From Paucilactobacillus hokkaidonensis JCM 18461 (GTDB lineage Bacteria; Bacillota; Bacilli; Lactobacillales; Lactobacillaceae): a DNA stretch of 64,000 nucleotides. Below the pieces are notes generated by a model. The model had not been told where the DNA came from. It made no database searches and saw only the letters and a list, made by a program, of their open reading frames with translations. Of the stretch, positions 36,229-45,089 are shown piece after piece. Position numbers and translations under genes: made by a program. The DNA is taken from contig NZ_AP014680.1 of the NCBI RefSeq assembly GCF_000829395.1, forward strand, positions 248,001 through 312,000, in the 5' to 3' direction. Within the stretch, counting starts at the first letter, position 1; each line of letters starts with the position of its first letter.

Positions 36229-36283
36229 AAAGGCATTCTCTAATTGGGGTTAATTCCAACCAATTAGAGGATGCCTTTTTGAT
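36229..36283. terminator. Terminator between GH31 and EPS locus 2
   Basis: A 19-bp stem with one G-U pair joins 36229-36247 to 36260-36278 (AAAGGCAT to ATGCCTTT at the base). TTTTTG follows on the plus strand. It lies between convergent genes and may serve both. Confidence 0.85.
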
Positions 36284-36295
36284 GTAATCTTTAAT

Positions 36296-37858
36296 TTATC
36301 GATTTTGGACGGCATTAGAAATCAAGTACTGCAAATTTTTCAGTAAGTTTTGGGTTTCACGAAATTCAGTTTTACGATGGTGACCAATATAAAGCCATGC
36401 GCAGCTTGCAATTAGTAATGACAGCAGCAGTACGCCTAGATTGATCCATGTATTCGCAAGAATGTGTTCCGGTAAGTAGATGATGGCACCCAAAATTAGT
36501 AAAATAGATGTCCAATAACTGAGCGTGCGCCACCAGTAAGATCTACTCGATAAGTGTAATCCTGCCCGATAAACAATAAATGGTTCCCACCAGAGGTTAA
36601 TACTGAGTTGACTTGTTAAGGTTCCAAGCAAAATGCCGTTAATTCCCATGTGGGCCTGGGTTACTAGTAGAATTGATACCCCGACACTAACAATGACCTC
36701 GACGGCTGCTTTAATTCCGAGATGGAAAAAAAGTCCATAAGCGGTAATGAAAACTAGTGACGTTTGGCGCATTTGATTACAGGCAAAGATTAATACAATC
36801 AGGATCACCGTTGTTTTAGGCAATACGTAGGAAGTCCCAATCCACAGTGTGATAAATGGGTTGAGCAGTCCCATTAGGCAGGCGGCTGCAATAGTAGTAC
36901 AGCCAAAGTTAACAAAATAATGCGTTTTTAGTACTTTATCAACTGTTTTAACGTTTTTTTGATTGGTGGTAGCGGTCAGATTACCCACACTAGCGGTCAC
37001 TGAACTAATGGCTTGGGTTAGCATTAAGGTAATGCCGGAGACAATCAACGTGTAGTTAGCAAACAGCCCCCCTGCATGCACACTGACTAACAGTCCAATC
37101 AATAATCCATCTTTAGAAGTGGTAATAATAACACTCAACTTGCTACTGACCAGGCCCTTTAAGTTATGCTTTAACTTAACTAAAGTTGCTGGGGCGACTG
37201 CAACTGACCGATTTTCTTTTTGACGCAGGTATGGATACCGGTGACGAATTTGCCAAGAAACGGCTAAGTTACCACCCAGTGTACAAACCAATTGAATAGT
37301 TAAGAAGGCCAGGTAGTTGGGCCACCATACCAGGCAAGCAACCTGCAGTACTGTTTGAACGATCAAAATAACACATTGATTGATGACACTAATGTAGCCT
37401 AGCTGATCTGCAATTAGTAATTGATGCTTATCCTCATTAAGAAAAAATAGCAGATAGTTTGCTAATATTAGTAGGTAGGCACCCTGCCAGTGTGAAATTA
37501 ATTCAGTATCATAATGAAAAATGCTGATACCAAACATAAATGCTAATCCGATAACGGCACTCAATACGCAGATCCGATGGTAAATATACCGAAATAGATT
37601 GATTAGTGCGGCAATCTGTTTAGTTTGTTCATGAGCTAAGGGTTCATAGAGTGCGTAGACAAATGCACTGCTGATTCCAAACTCAAAGCATGATAAGAAT
37701 AGCATTAGGTTGATGAAAAAACTCTGGGTTCCTAGAAATTGAGCACCTAAGATCTGGATGAAAATAGTTTGAGTAGCAAATTTTAGTACGAGGCTACTAA
37801 ATTGGGCTCCCACGGAAATTCCAGAATTTAACATAGTTTGCCGAAAGCGATTTTTCAT
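36296..37858 (-). CDS. Wzx-type flippase of EPS locus 2
   Basis: A 520-residue membrane protein with about twelve to fourteen helices. The N-terminal QTIFIQILGAQFLGTQSFFI corresponds to the export signature in the EPS 1 flippase, and the two proteins share overall layout (for example the YEPL loop and a late WWEPFIVYR), so they are distant paralogues. It translocates the lipid-linked repeat unit. It is the last gene of the minus-strand EPS operon, one base after the preceding glycosyltransferase. Confidence 0.87.
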   Translation of the reverse strand: MKNRFRQTMLNSGISVGAQFSSLVLKFATQTIFIQILGAQFLGTQSFFINLMLFLSCFEFGISSAFVYALYEPLAHEQTKQIAALINLFRYIYHRICVLSAVIGLAFMFGISIFHYDTELISHWQGAYLLILANYLLFFLNEDKHQLLIADQLGYISVINQCVILIVQTVLQVACLVWWPNYLAFLTIQLVCTLGGNLAVSWQIRHRYPYLRQKENRSVAVAPATLVKLKHNLKGLVSSKLSVIITTSKDGLLIGLLVSVHAGGLFANYTLIVSGITLMLTQAISSVTASVGNLTATTNQKNVKTVDKVLKTHYFVNFGCTTIAAACLMGLLNPFITLWIGTSYVLPKTTVILIVLIFACNQMRQTSLVFITAYGLFFHLGIKAAVEVIVSVGVSILLVTQAHMGINGILLGTLTSQLSINLWWEPFIVYRAGLHLSSRSYWWRTLSYWTSILLILGAIIYLPEHILANTWINLGVLLLSLLIASCAWLYIGHHRKTEFRETQNLLKNLQYLISNAVQNR

Positions 37859-37859
37859 G

Positions 37860-38840
37860 TTACCCGTCCCTTCGGTTCAGTCGACTAGTAGCAAGCTTCA
37901 GATTAGTGTAAAAGTTAGTTTGGAGTGCCAAGATAACCAACCGATCGCGTATTTTAAAGTGACGATTACGCAATGCAGCACTAGCTGATGCCTTAAAGTC
38001 ATTAATTAACACGGTCGCGACTGCTTGATCGGCAGCTCCTTGGGTGGCTAATAGTGCCCGTAAATTTTTTAAGTTACGATAATATAAGTAGGCTGCCTCA
38101 TTAGCCAAATGTGGATAATCAGCACGAATAAACTGATAAATTTGGCGTGAAAAATGGAGTAAATCCAATTTGCCTGCAGATAGCGGCATACTTGAAATAC
38201 TATTAGTGCGTTGACGGTAGTGGTAGTATGGTTTACCAATATGCACTAAACGGGTGGCATAGTGTACCGTTTGATAAAAGATAGCAACATCATCGTGGTA
38301 GCACTGAATTGGAAATTTTGTTTTTGTCAATACACCGCGTGTAAACACTTTATCACAAATTGAAGAGTCTAATTTATGTTCGAGTAGTAGCTCATACATT
38401 GCGGTGACGCGGTCGATGACACGTGGATCGCCCGTAAACTCTGTCCCAATTACTTGTTCATCTTGTTCAGTGACCAAGTAACGACCACAAGCTCCAATCT
38501 CGGCGTCAGCATCTTGCATTGCCTTAATTAATTCTGCATACATAGTTGGATCAACCCAATCATCACTATCCATAAAGGTGATTAACTCACCATGTGCTAG
38601 TTCCAAACCATACCGATGACAGTATGCTAGGCCATGGTTATCTTGATGAATTAAGGTTACTTGTGGTTGATCTTGATATTCATCACAAATTGCAGGGGAT
38701 GCATCGGTCGAGCCATCGTTAATGATGATTAATTCAATATTTGGATACGTTTGGGCTAACAAACTATCAATACATTTTTTTAAAAAGGGAGCCACATTGT
38801 AAACCGGTAGAATAATTGAAAGTAATGGACTGTCAGTCAT
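37860..38840 (-). CDS. Family 2 glycosyltransferase (EPS locus 2)
   Basis: A 326-residue GT-A enzyme. LLSIILPVYNVAPFLKKCIDS opens it, IIINDGSTDASP binds nucleotide, and FMDSDDWVDP is the DxD motif near residue 95. CYHDDVAIFY corresponds to the acceptor-side acidic motif. The start overlaps the upstream glycosyltransferase end by eight bases. It adds one sugar of the EPS 2 unit; substrates are unknown. Confidence 0.88.
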   Translation of the reverse strand: MTDSPLLSIILPVYNVAPFLKKCIDSLLAQTYPNIELIIINDGSTDASPAICDEYQDQPQVTLIHQDNHGLAYCHRYGLELAHGELITFMDSDDWVDPTMYAELIKAMQDADAEIGACGRYLVTEQDEQVIGTEFTGDPRVIDRVTAMYELLLEHKLDSSICDKVFTRGVLTKTKFPIQCYHDDVAIFYQTVHYATRLVHIGKPYYHYRQRTNSISSMPLSAGKLDLLHFSRQIYQFIRADYPHLANEAAYLYYRNLKNLRALLATQGAADQAVATVLINDFKASASAALRNRHFKIRDRLVILALQTNFYTNLKLATSRLNRRDG

Positions 38841-39654
38841 CGGACTCCTCCTCTTTTTGTGAAACCAGTAGTTTGCGATAGCGTAGATTTAGAATCGATT
38901 GGGGCAGCCAGGATTTAATCAGTGGTATCAGAGAATAGATTCGCCCTGTAGTTGTTAATGGTAAATCTTTACGCCAAACCTTCATTACCTGATGAACATT
39001 GCGATGCTGTTGGGCGTTTCTGTGCTGTATATTGCGGGGGCTTTCGTGGTAATCAAGGAGCGGCTGTTGTACATTAATTCCCCTGTAACCATGCGCATAT
39101 AGTTTACACCACAGATCAAAATCTTCACATCGTAGTGCATACGGAGCAATATTATATCCACCAACATTGAGTAATATTTGGCGGCGGATTAAAATAGTTG
39201 GATGAATAAAATTTTTCCCGTTAAAAATTTGTTGGGCAGTGGGACGTTCTGGACATTTTCGAAATCCTTGGTAATGGCCAGGTTCACTGAACAGATGGGC
39301 ATTACAGCCTGTTAATGCAATCTCTGGATTTTTATCTAATGCTTGGATTTGGGCCTCAAACCGATGCGGTTGGGACACGTCATCATCATCCATTCGGGCG
39401 ATTAATGGGGCTTGTGCTTGAGCAAGACACTTATTTAAACTCAGTGACAAACCACCTTGTTGTGAGTTTTGCAGTAGTTTAATTCGTGAATCCAAGGCTG
39501 CGATGGACTGCAAGATTGACCAGGTGTTATCGGTGGAACAGTCATCACAGATGATAAACTCCCAATCAGGTTCTGTTTGATTTTGAATTGATTGAACGGC
39601 TGTTTTTATCGTTGCTTCACCATTATGAGTTCCCATGATTACTGAAATTTTCAT
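38833..39654 (-). CDS. Family 2 glycosyltransferase (EPS locus 2)
   Basis: A 273-residue GT-A enzyme with KISVIMGTHNGEATIKTA, FIICDDCSTDNT and the ARMDDDDVS metal-binding motif, then RCEDFDLW near the C-terminal third. AAGGAG lies within the end of the polymerase gene, and the two overlap by 32 bases, so translation is probably coupled. The donor sugar is not predictable. Confidence 0.88.
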   Translation of the reverse strand: MKISVIMGTHNGEATIKTAVQSIQNQTEPDWEFIICDDCSTDNTWSILQSIAALDSRIKLLQNSQQGGLSLSLNKCLAQAQAPLIARMDDDDVSQPHRFEAQIQALDKNPEIALTGCNAHLFSEPGHYQGFRKCPERPTAQQIFNGKNFIHPTILIRRQILLNVGGYNIAPYALRCEDFDLWCKLYAHGYRGINVQQPLLDYHESPRNIQHRNAQQHRNVHQVMKVWRKDLPLTTTGRIYSLIPLIKSWLPQSILNLRYRKLLVSQKEEESDD

Positions 39655-40906
39655 TTTTCATTCTCCTTGTTGTTGACTTGGTCGCAGCAATCTGTGCAAA
39701 CCAGATAGCTAAGAAAATCCAAAAAATACGTGAATTGTTAAGCGAAATTGACATTGAGTAAATAATACAGATGGCCATTGCACTTGTGAGCGCTCTGACT
39801 AATGGCTGTGCTGAACGCCAACCGCGCCAGAATTGGTAGCCCATGAAGCAAATGAAGATGAACGTAAAGCTAATGCCCCATTCAACTACTAATTGCAAGA
39901 TGGTGTTGTGGGCGATGACTGTTTCGCCGACTAATTGGTTAGCTACAATTCCATAATCGTGAAAACCGATTCCTAGTCCGTTCATGGTGGCCGTGATTGA
40001 AAGTGCATTTTTCCAGGCCGAGGTACGATCAGATCCGTTTGAGGTCAATGGATTGTCGCCAGAAAAGAGGGTGCTGATACGAGCAAAGGATGGGTTGACA
40101 GCTTCCAGTGTGTGAACAACATTGGCCAGTTGAGGTGTAATCAGGGTCCCAATGGTGATTAAAATCAGGATGGTTAAAACGATGATTGTCAGTTGCGGTA
40201 TACGGCCACTTTTAAGTAGCTTCCATGTTCCGGTTACTAGCTTGAATATCCCTAATAAGCACAGTACTAGTAAGGCGGACTTTGAGCCTGAAAGGATCGC
40301 CGCAACAACCAGGCAGAGCGTTATAACACCTCTAACAACTGGCCGATGGGGCCAAAACAAGTGAATGAAAGGAAGACACATGATTTGCAGCATTGAAAAG
40401 TAATTCGGGTCATTCATGAGTCCCTTGTAACGAAAACTAGTAAACAAACCAGGCACGATGCTAATGGTGTTGGTGCAAATGGTGATTATCCCAACCAGAC
40501 CAATGATCAAATTAGCAATGACAAACATTTTAAGCAGTAACTTAATGGCACGAGTTCGACTACCGATCAGGTAGCCGGCCACGAAGTAAATGATAATGAG
40601 ACCAAATTTCAAAACACTAGCGAATACTTCTGGGTTAATGATTGAGAGCCAGGAGGGTAAGATTAGAGAGATAATGGTTCGACTCAGGAATACGACCGCC
40701 AAAAATGTTAATTCAACAACTGGCAATTTAGCATCTGCATTACTCAGCATAAGCAATGCTAGTAAAACCAAACTGATATCAGCTAATGAAAAGTTTAACC
40801 CACCAAGAACAGTACTTTGGATTAGGCCAATCCCAGTTATAATGACTAGGACAAACTGGAGGCTGGGCAGCCGATTTGTTTTAGTTAAGCTAATTGAGTT
40901 TTCCAT
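39623..40906 (-). CDS. Wzy-type polymerase / O-antigen ligase-like protein (EPS locus 2)
   Basis: A 427-residue protein with about ten to twelve membrane helices and a periplasmic-type loop around residues 265-320 with SNGSDRTSAWKNAL, GLGIGFHDYG and ETVIAHNTILQLVVEWG, the pattern of the Wzy/WaaL superfamily. It is expected to polymerise lipid-linked repeat units at the outer membrane face. It belongs to a different polymerase class from the EpsG-like protein of EPS 1, so the two loci probably make different polymers. Confidence 0.85.
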   Translation of the reverse strand: MENSISLTKTNRLPSLQFVLVIITGIGLIQSTVLGGLNFSLADISLVLLALLMLSNADAKLPVVELTFLAVVFLSRTIISLILPSWLSIINPEVFASVLKFGLIIIYFVAGYLIGSRTRAIKLLLKMFVIANLIIGLVGIITICTNTISIVPGLFTSFRYKGLMNDPNYFSMLQIMCLPFIHLFWPHRPVVRGVITLCLVVAAILSGSKSALLVLCLLGIFKLVTGTWKLLKSGRIPQLTIIVLTILILITIGTLITPQLANVVHTLEAVNPSFARISTLFSGDNPLTSNGSDRTSAWKNALSITATMNGLGIGFHDYGIVANQLVGETVIAHNTILQLVVEWGISFTFIFICFMGYQFWRGWRSAQPLVRALTSAMAICIIYSMSISLNNSRIFWIFLAIWFAQIAATKSTTRRMKNENFSNHGNS

Positions 40907-40921
40907 GAGTCACCTCTTTTT

Positions 40922-42034
40922 CTACGGTTCGGTTGTAATCCCGACTTGACGGTATAATTGGGCTAATTCTTGTTTCACATGTTCAAGTGAAAATTGAGCT
41001 AATAATTCTTGAATGTCAGCATCTTTGAATGGTGTTGGTTGATTACTTAGAAGATTGATTTGTTCAACTAGTTGATCATTGGTCTTGTATAAAAAGCCGT
41101 TAATTTCTGGTTTAATCAGGTCTTGATGCCCCCGGATATTACTAGCAATTACCGGAAGATTGAATGCTAGAGCTTCCATGATATTAACTGGCAGTCCCTC
41201 TTGTTTGGATGAGGAGACTGCAATGTCTGCTAGCGCCAAAAATGGTGTAATTTGGGACTGATAACCGGCGAAAATAACTCGTTGTGCGACATTTAATTGC
41301 TTAGCCAATGTTTCGTATTGTTGTTTCATTGGTCCGTCACCTAGTAATAGCAGTTTAACGTTTACATCCAGGTGGGGTAGAGCTTCAATTAGTTGAGCCT
41401 GGTTTTTACGTTTGCTCAGTTCGGCGGCAAACACCAACACCGTGTCTTGTTCGTTAAGGTGATATCGTTGGCGCCATTGTTGTCGATCAAAATCTGGCGG
41501 TAGTTTAGCCAGTTCTGGTCTAAAGCCAATCCCATGAGTGAAGCCGACTTGACCGCGAACTGGTAATTTCAATGCATTTTGATGATCTTCATTATTAATC
41601 GTAATTAGTAGATCAGTCCATTGTGCCGCTAACCACTCTAATGAATGAAATAGGATTTGATTTTTGCGGCTGGCAGCACTGTGAAAGTGAAATCCATGGG
41701 CGGTATAAATGACCTTAATTGGAAGATGGCGGCTAGCCAGTCTGACTATAAATGAAGCAATTGGTGTATGGGTATGCACGACATCATAATGTTCTTGTTT
41801 GAATAAATGTCGCATCTGTTGATAACTACGCAGATGATTAGTTGATAAAGTTGAACGACTAAAGTCAATCGCGTTCCATTTGCAAGCCAGTTTTTCAAGT
41901 TGTGGATCAAGTGGTTGGTTGCTGGCACAAGCAATGTCTACTTGATGGCCATCCTTAACCAACTGCTCAATATGAGGGATAAGAAACGCATTGACCGTAC
42001 TTGAAACAGTGGTAACATAGAGAATTTTCATCAA
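40922..42034 (-). CDS. Family 4 glycosyltransferase (EPS locus 2)
   Basis: A 370-residue GT-B enzyme. The N-terminal KILYVTTVSSTVNAFLIPHIEQLVKDGHQV and HTHTPIASFIVRLA resemble EpsD-type transferases. The C-terminal half has VFAAELSKRKNQAQLIEAL, LLLGDGP and SSSKQEGLPVNIMEALAFNLPVIAS with the ExxxxxxE pair. It follows the aminotransferase gene after nine bases. In related clusters the equivalent enzyme adds the second sugar; that is an inference here. Confidence 0.88.
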   Translation of the reverse strand: MMKILYVTTVSSTVNAFLIPHIEQLVKDGHQVDIACASNQPLDPQLEKLACKWNAIDFSRSTLSTNHLRSYQQMRHLFKQEHYDVVHTHTPIASFIVRLASRHLPIKVIYTAHGFHFHSAASRKNQILFHSLEWLAAQWTDLLITINNEDHQNALKLPVRGQVGFTHGIGFRPELAKLPPDFDRQQWRQRYHLNEQDTVLVFAAELSKRKNQAQLIEALPHLDVNVKLLLLGDGPMKQQYETLAKQLNVAQRVIFAGYQSQITPFLALADIAVSSSKQEGLPVNIMEALAFNLPVIASNIRGHQDLIKPEINGFLYKTNDQLVEQINLLSNQPTPFKDADIQELLAQFSLEHVKQELAQLYRQVGITTEP

Positions 42035-42043
42035 GTTTCCTCC

Positions 42044-43171
42044 CTAACGTAGGCATTGGTTTAAGACATCGATAACCCGTTGTTGTTGATTTGTAGTCAT
42101 TGACGAACCAGATGGTAAACATAGTCCATGTGTAAACAGGTCGCCGCTAACGTCTTGATTAGTATGATGAGCGTAGAATGGAACTCCTTTGAACAATGGT
42201 TGTTGGTGCAGTGGTTTCCATAGTGCCCGTGATTCAATTTTGTAGTGTTGCAGGTGTTTCATGATGACCCACGGATCCTGATCACGAAGTGTTAATGTGG
42301 TTAGCCACCTTGTTCCACGAGAATTAGGTAGTTCTGGTTGGAAGGCGATTCCTGGTATTCTTGATAGAGCTGTCTGATAGGTTGTAAAAATGTTGCAACA
42401 CCGATCAACGTAATGATCCAGCATTTGGAGCTGACCACGACCGATTCCAGCGGCGATATTAGACATACGGTAGTTGTATCCTTGTTGCGTATGGTAGTAA
42501 TAGTTACGGGCCTCTTTAGCTTGAGTGGCCAGGTGCAATGCACGTTCATGATATTCTTCATTGTCAGTGACCATACAGCCACCACCACCGGTCGTAATCA
42601 TTTTGTTACCATTGAATGAATGAAAGCCAATTTCACCGTATGTTCCTGATGGTTGTCCGTGATATTGGGCGCCCAATGATTCAGCCGCATCCTCTATAAT
42701 CGGCACGTCATACGAGTCAGCTACATTTATCAAAGCTTCCATATCTGCGGATTGACCAAACAAATGCACGACGATAATGGCCTTGGGTAACTGTTGCTTT
42801 TTTTGAGCGTCATGCAATGCCCGATCCAAAGCTTGTGGCGACATGTTCCATGATTCTGGTTCTGAATCAATGAAAGTCAATTGAGCGCCAATGTAATTAA
42901 CTGGATTAGCACTAGCAATAAAGGTGAAACTTTGGCAAAATACTTGGTCACCAGACTGAACACCGAGTGCCAAGAGTGCTAGATGTAATGCGGCGGTTCC
43001 TGAATTCGTAGTTAAAGCATATTTTATCTGATCGTAATCTGCTAAGTCCTTTTCAAAAGCGGTTACGTTGGATCCTAAGGTTGTAATCCAATTAGTTTCA
43101 AAGGCTTCATTAATATATTTTTGTTCTGTTCCGGACATATGTGGTGGGGATAGTAAAATTTGTTCAACCAT
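42044..43171 (-). CDS. DegT/DnrJ/EryC1 PLP-dependent nucleotide-sugar aminotransferase (PglE/EpsN-like)
   Basis: It transfers an amino group to a 4-keto sugar nucleotide. The 375 residues start with the family motif LLSPPHMSGTEQKYI, and the PLP lysine is in FHSFNGNKMITTGGGG. EDAAESLGAQY and the C-terminal RALWKPLHQQP are also typical of 4-aminotransferases. Together with the PglF-like 4,6-dehydratase at 45090 it should give a UDP-4-amino-4,6-dideoxy-hexosamine. No acetyltransferase of PglD/EpsM type is present in the locus. Confidence 0.9.
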   Translation of the reverse strand: MVEQILLSPPHMSGTEQKYINEAFETNWITTLGSNVTAFEKDLADYDQIKYALTTNSGTAALHLALLALGVQSGDQVFCQSFTFIASANPVNYIGAQLTFIDSEPESWNMSPQALDRALHDAQKKQQLPKAIIVVHLFGQSADMEALINVADSYDVPIIEDAAESLGAQYHGQPSGTYGEIGFHSFNGNKMITTGGGGCMVTDNEEYHERALHLATQAKEARNYYYHTQQGYNYRMSNIAAGIGRGQLQMLDHYVDRCCNIFTTYQTALSRIPGIAFQPELPNSRGTRWLTTLTLRDQDPWVIMKHLQHYKIESRALWKPLHQQPLFKGVPFYAHHTNQDVSGDLFTHGLCLPSGSSMTTNQQQRVIDVLNQCLR

Positions 43172-43184
43172 GTTGGGTTCTCCT

Positions 43185-44474
43185 TTACGCTTGCCAGTTA
43201 ATTAAGCCTTCAATTGCGGTAACGTCAAATACTGGGCAACCAATTTCTTGCAAGACATTATCACGTTCAATAAATGAATCATCGATGAAAATTGGCTGTG
43301 AGTACTGAGCTACAATGGTGCTTTTAGGCGATCGATCTGTTAAATGGTGAATCGTGGTGAATAGGTGCGGATCAATGTTTAGGCGTTGCAGTGTTTTGTC
43401 CAGATCATATTGATGTCTTGTGATTAACACGATGGGGATGTGTTGATTTTGAACCTGGTATAGCAGGTACATTGTTAGTGGATTGATCTTGTTTTTTAGA
43501 GTAATCGTATCGTCGAAATCAATAACAAGTGTTTGATATTCAATACTGAGTTGATATTTGTTGGATAGTGCCCGGTCAACTTCAATGTGATATTGATTTT
43601 CTTGGATTTGGATTGGATAGTTCAGCCGATCATAAATACTCAATAATGGTAGATTAGTTCCTAAATTACGGTAGAGACACATTGTGCCGGCAACCCGTGT
43701 CGCAAACTCCATTAATCGATATTCGCCTGTCTGATTTTTCTTAACTTGGAAAAACCACACGCCGCGAAAATTTAATTTTTGATTGAGTAAGGATGCGATT
43801 GAGGCTACTGCAGGAGGCAGGTCCAGGTTGGCCGTATTAACACTGATTCCATTTTTAACACGTTTACGTTCACGAAAGCCGCTAAAGCATAGTTTGCCAA
43901 AGCGATCTGTGAAACAGTCTACTGTATATTCTTGCCCTGGAAGATATTCAGTGATCAGGTAGTCTTTACCATCGGCTAATTTATGATCCATTTCAGCAGC
44001 ATTGGTAATGACGGCGATTCCTTGTGATCCTGCTCCCACAACTGGTTTAACAAACACTGGATATTGATCTACTTGGTCTGGCGTTGGATAGTAGGCTGGC
44101 AAAATGCCGTCATCTGCAAAGAATTCACTGGTGCGTCGTTTGGAACGAGCAATTTCATTGGTGAATTGATCGCTACCAATTACTTGAGCGTTAAGTTCAG
44201 TCTCGTGAGTGGCAAAAAAGAGGGCAAAATCATCTGAAGCGGGGAATAACATGTCAATTTCTCTGGCTTTGATCAGTTCATTAAAATGATCGACAAGTGT
44301 ACTCTCGTTATCAGCAGTAAAGTGGCTCACAAAGTCAGTAAAAACATATTTACCATGTCGCTCTGTTGGTGAGACACCGACTAAATGAATGAATTTTACA
44401 TATTTTAAGGCGTTATTAATTTCAAGACCGATTTCAGTATCGGCGGGGTAAACTAGAACGTTAATGGTCTTCAT
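43185..44474 (-). CDS. ATP-grasp ligase-like protein fused to a HAD-like domain
   Basis: The start is placed at 44474 (MKTINVLVY); the frame extends upstream to 44564 but only through the sugar-transferase gene. The 429 residues hold a Rossmann-like front ([15 protein letters not shown]), then an ATP-grasp core with VFVKPVVGAGSQGI, LITEYLPGQEYTVDCF and the EFATRVAGTM metal-binding block, as in carbamoyl-phosphate-synthase-like proteins. The last 110 residues are HAD-like: LVIDFDDTIT, VLITRHQYD and IFIDDSF. It overlaps the priming transferase by 14 bases. ATP-grasp enzymes join a carboxylate to an amine, so it may acylate the amino sugar; that is inference. Confidence 0.82.
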   Translation of the reverse strand: MKTINVLVYPADTEIGLEINNALKYVKFIHLVGVSPTERHGKYVFTDFVSHFTADNESTLVDHFNELIKAREIDMLFPASDDFALFFATHETELNAQVIGSDQFTNEIARSKRRTSEFFADDGILPAYYPTPDQVDQYPVFVKPVVGAGSQGIAVITNAAEMDHKLADGKDYLITEYLPGQEYTVDCFTDRFGKLCFSGFRERKRVKNGISVNTANLDLPPAVASIASLLNQKLNFRGVWFFQVKKNQTGEYRLMEFATRVAGTMCLYRNLGTNLPLLSIYDRLNYPIQIQENQYHIEVDRALSNKYQLSIEYQTLVIDFDDTITLKNKINPLTMYLLYQVQNQHIPIVLITRHQYDLDKTLQRLNIDPHLFTTIHHLTDRSPKSTIVAQYSQPIFIDDSFIERDNVLQEIGCPVFDVTAIEGLINWQA

Positions 44475-45084
44475 CGGTTGAATCAACTCCTTTGAATATT
44501 GGCATGGTGGCATGATCGTCAGCGCTGACATCGCTAGTTTGCAAGATGGTTTTAATTGTGCCAATAATAATTTTGATGTCAGTTATGAAAGTTACGTGAT
44601 GGGCATATTGAATGTCATATTTGAATTTAGACTGCCAATCAATGGCATTGCGCCCGCTAACTTGAGCTAAGCCGGTGATACCAGGGCGCACACCGTGACG
44701 TTGTAACTGTTCATTAGTGTAGCGCGGTAAATACTCTGGTAGTAGCGGCCGTGGGCCAATGAGGCTCATCTTACCAGTTACCACGTTAATCAATTGTGGG
44801 ATCTCATCAAGACTGGTTTTACGCAACAGTTTACCGAATTTAGTTAGCCGTTGATCGTCGCTAAGAAGTTCTCCGTGGTCGTCACGTTGGTTAGTCATTG
44901 TCCGAAACTTAATGAGAGTAAAAGGTTGGTGATGAAGGCCGATCCGGGCTTGCTTGAAAATGATTGGTCGGCCAATCAATGTGAATACGAGTAGTGAAAT
45001 TAGTAACCATAATGGGGCGCCAATAATTAAAATGAGGCTAGCAACTACGATGTCACATAAGCGTTTGATATATTTAGCATACAT
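44461..45084 (-). CDS. PglC/EpsL-like undecaprenyl-phosphate sugar transferase (EPS locus 2)
   Basis: The priming enzyme of locus 2, 207 residues. It has one N-terminal membrane helix (about 12-38), then [52 protein letters not shown] and [13 protein letters not shown], all standard for the small PglC type. The LPEYLPRY form is common in transferases of di-N-acetylbacillosamine- or GalNAc-type phosphate, which agrees with the neighbouring amino-sugar genes. It ends in an acidic tail that overlaps the ATP-grasp start. Confidence 0.92.
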   Translation of the reverse strand: MYAKYIKRLCDIVVASLILIIGAPLWLLISLLVFTLIGRPIIFKQARIGLHHQPFTLIKFRTMTNQRDDHGELLSDDQRLTKFGKLLRKTSLDEIPQLINVVTGKMSLIGPRPLLPEYLPRYTNEQLQRHGVRPGITGLAQVSGRNAIDWQSKFKYDIQYAHHVTFITDIKIIIGTIKTILQTSDVSADDHATMPIFKGVDSTDEDH

Positions 45085-45089
45085 AATAA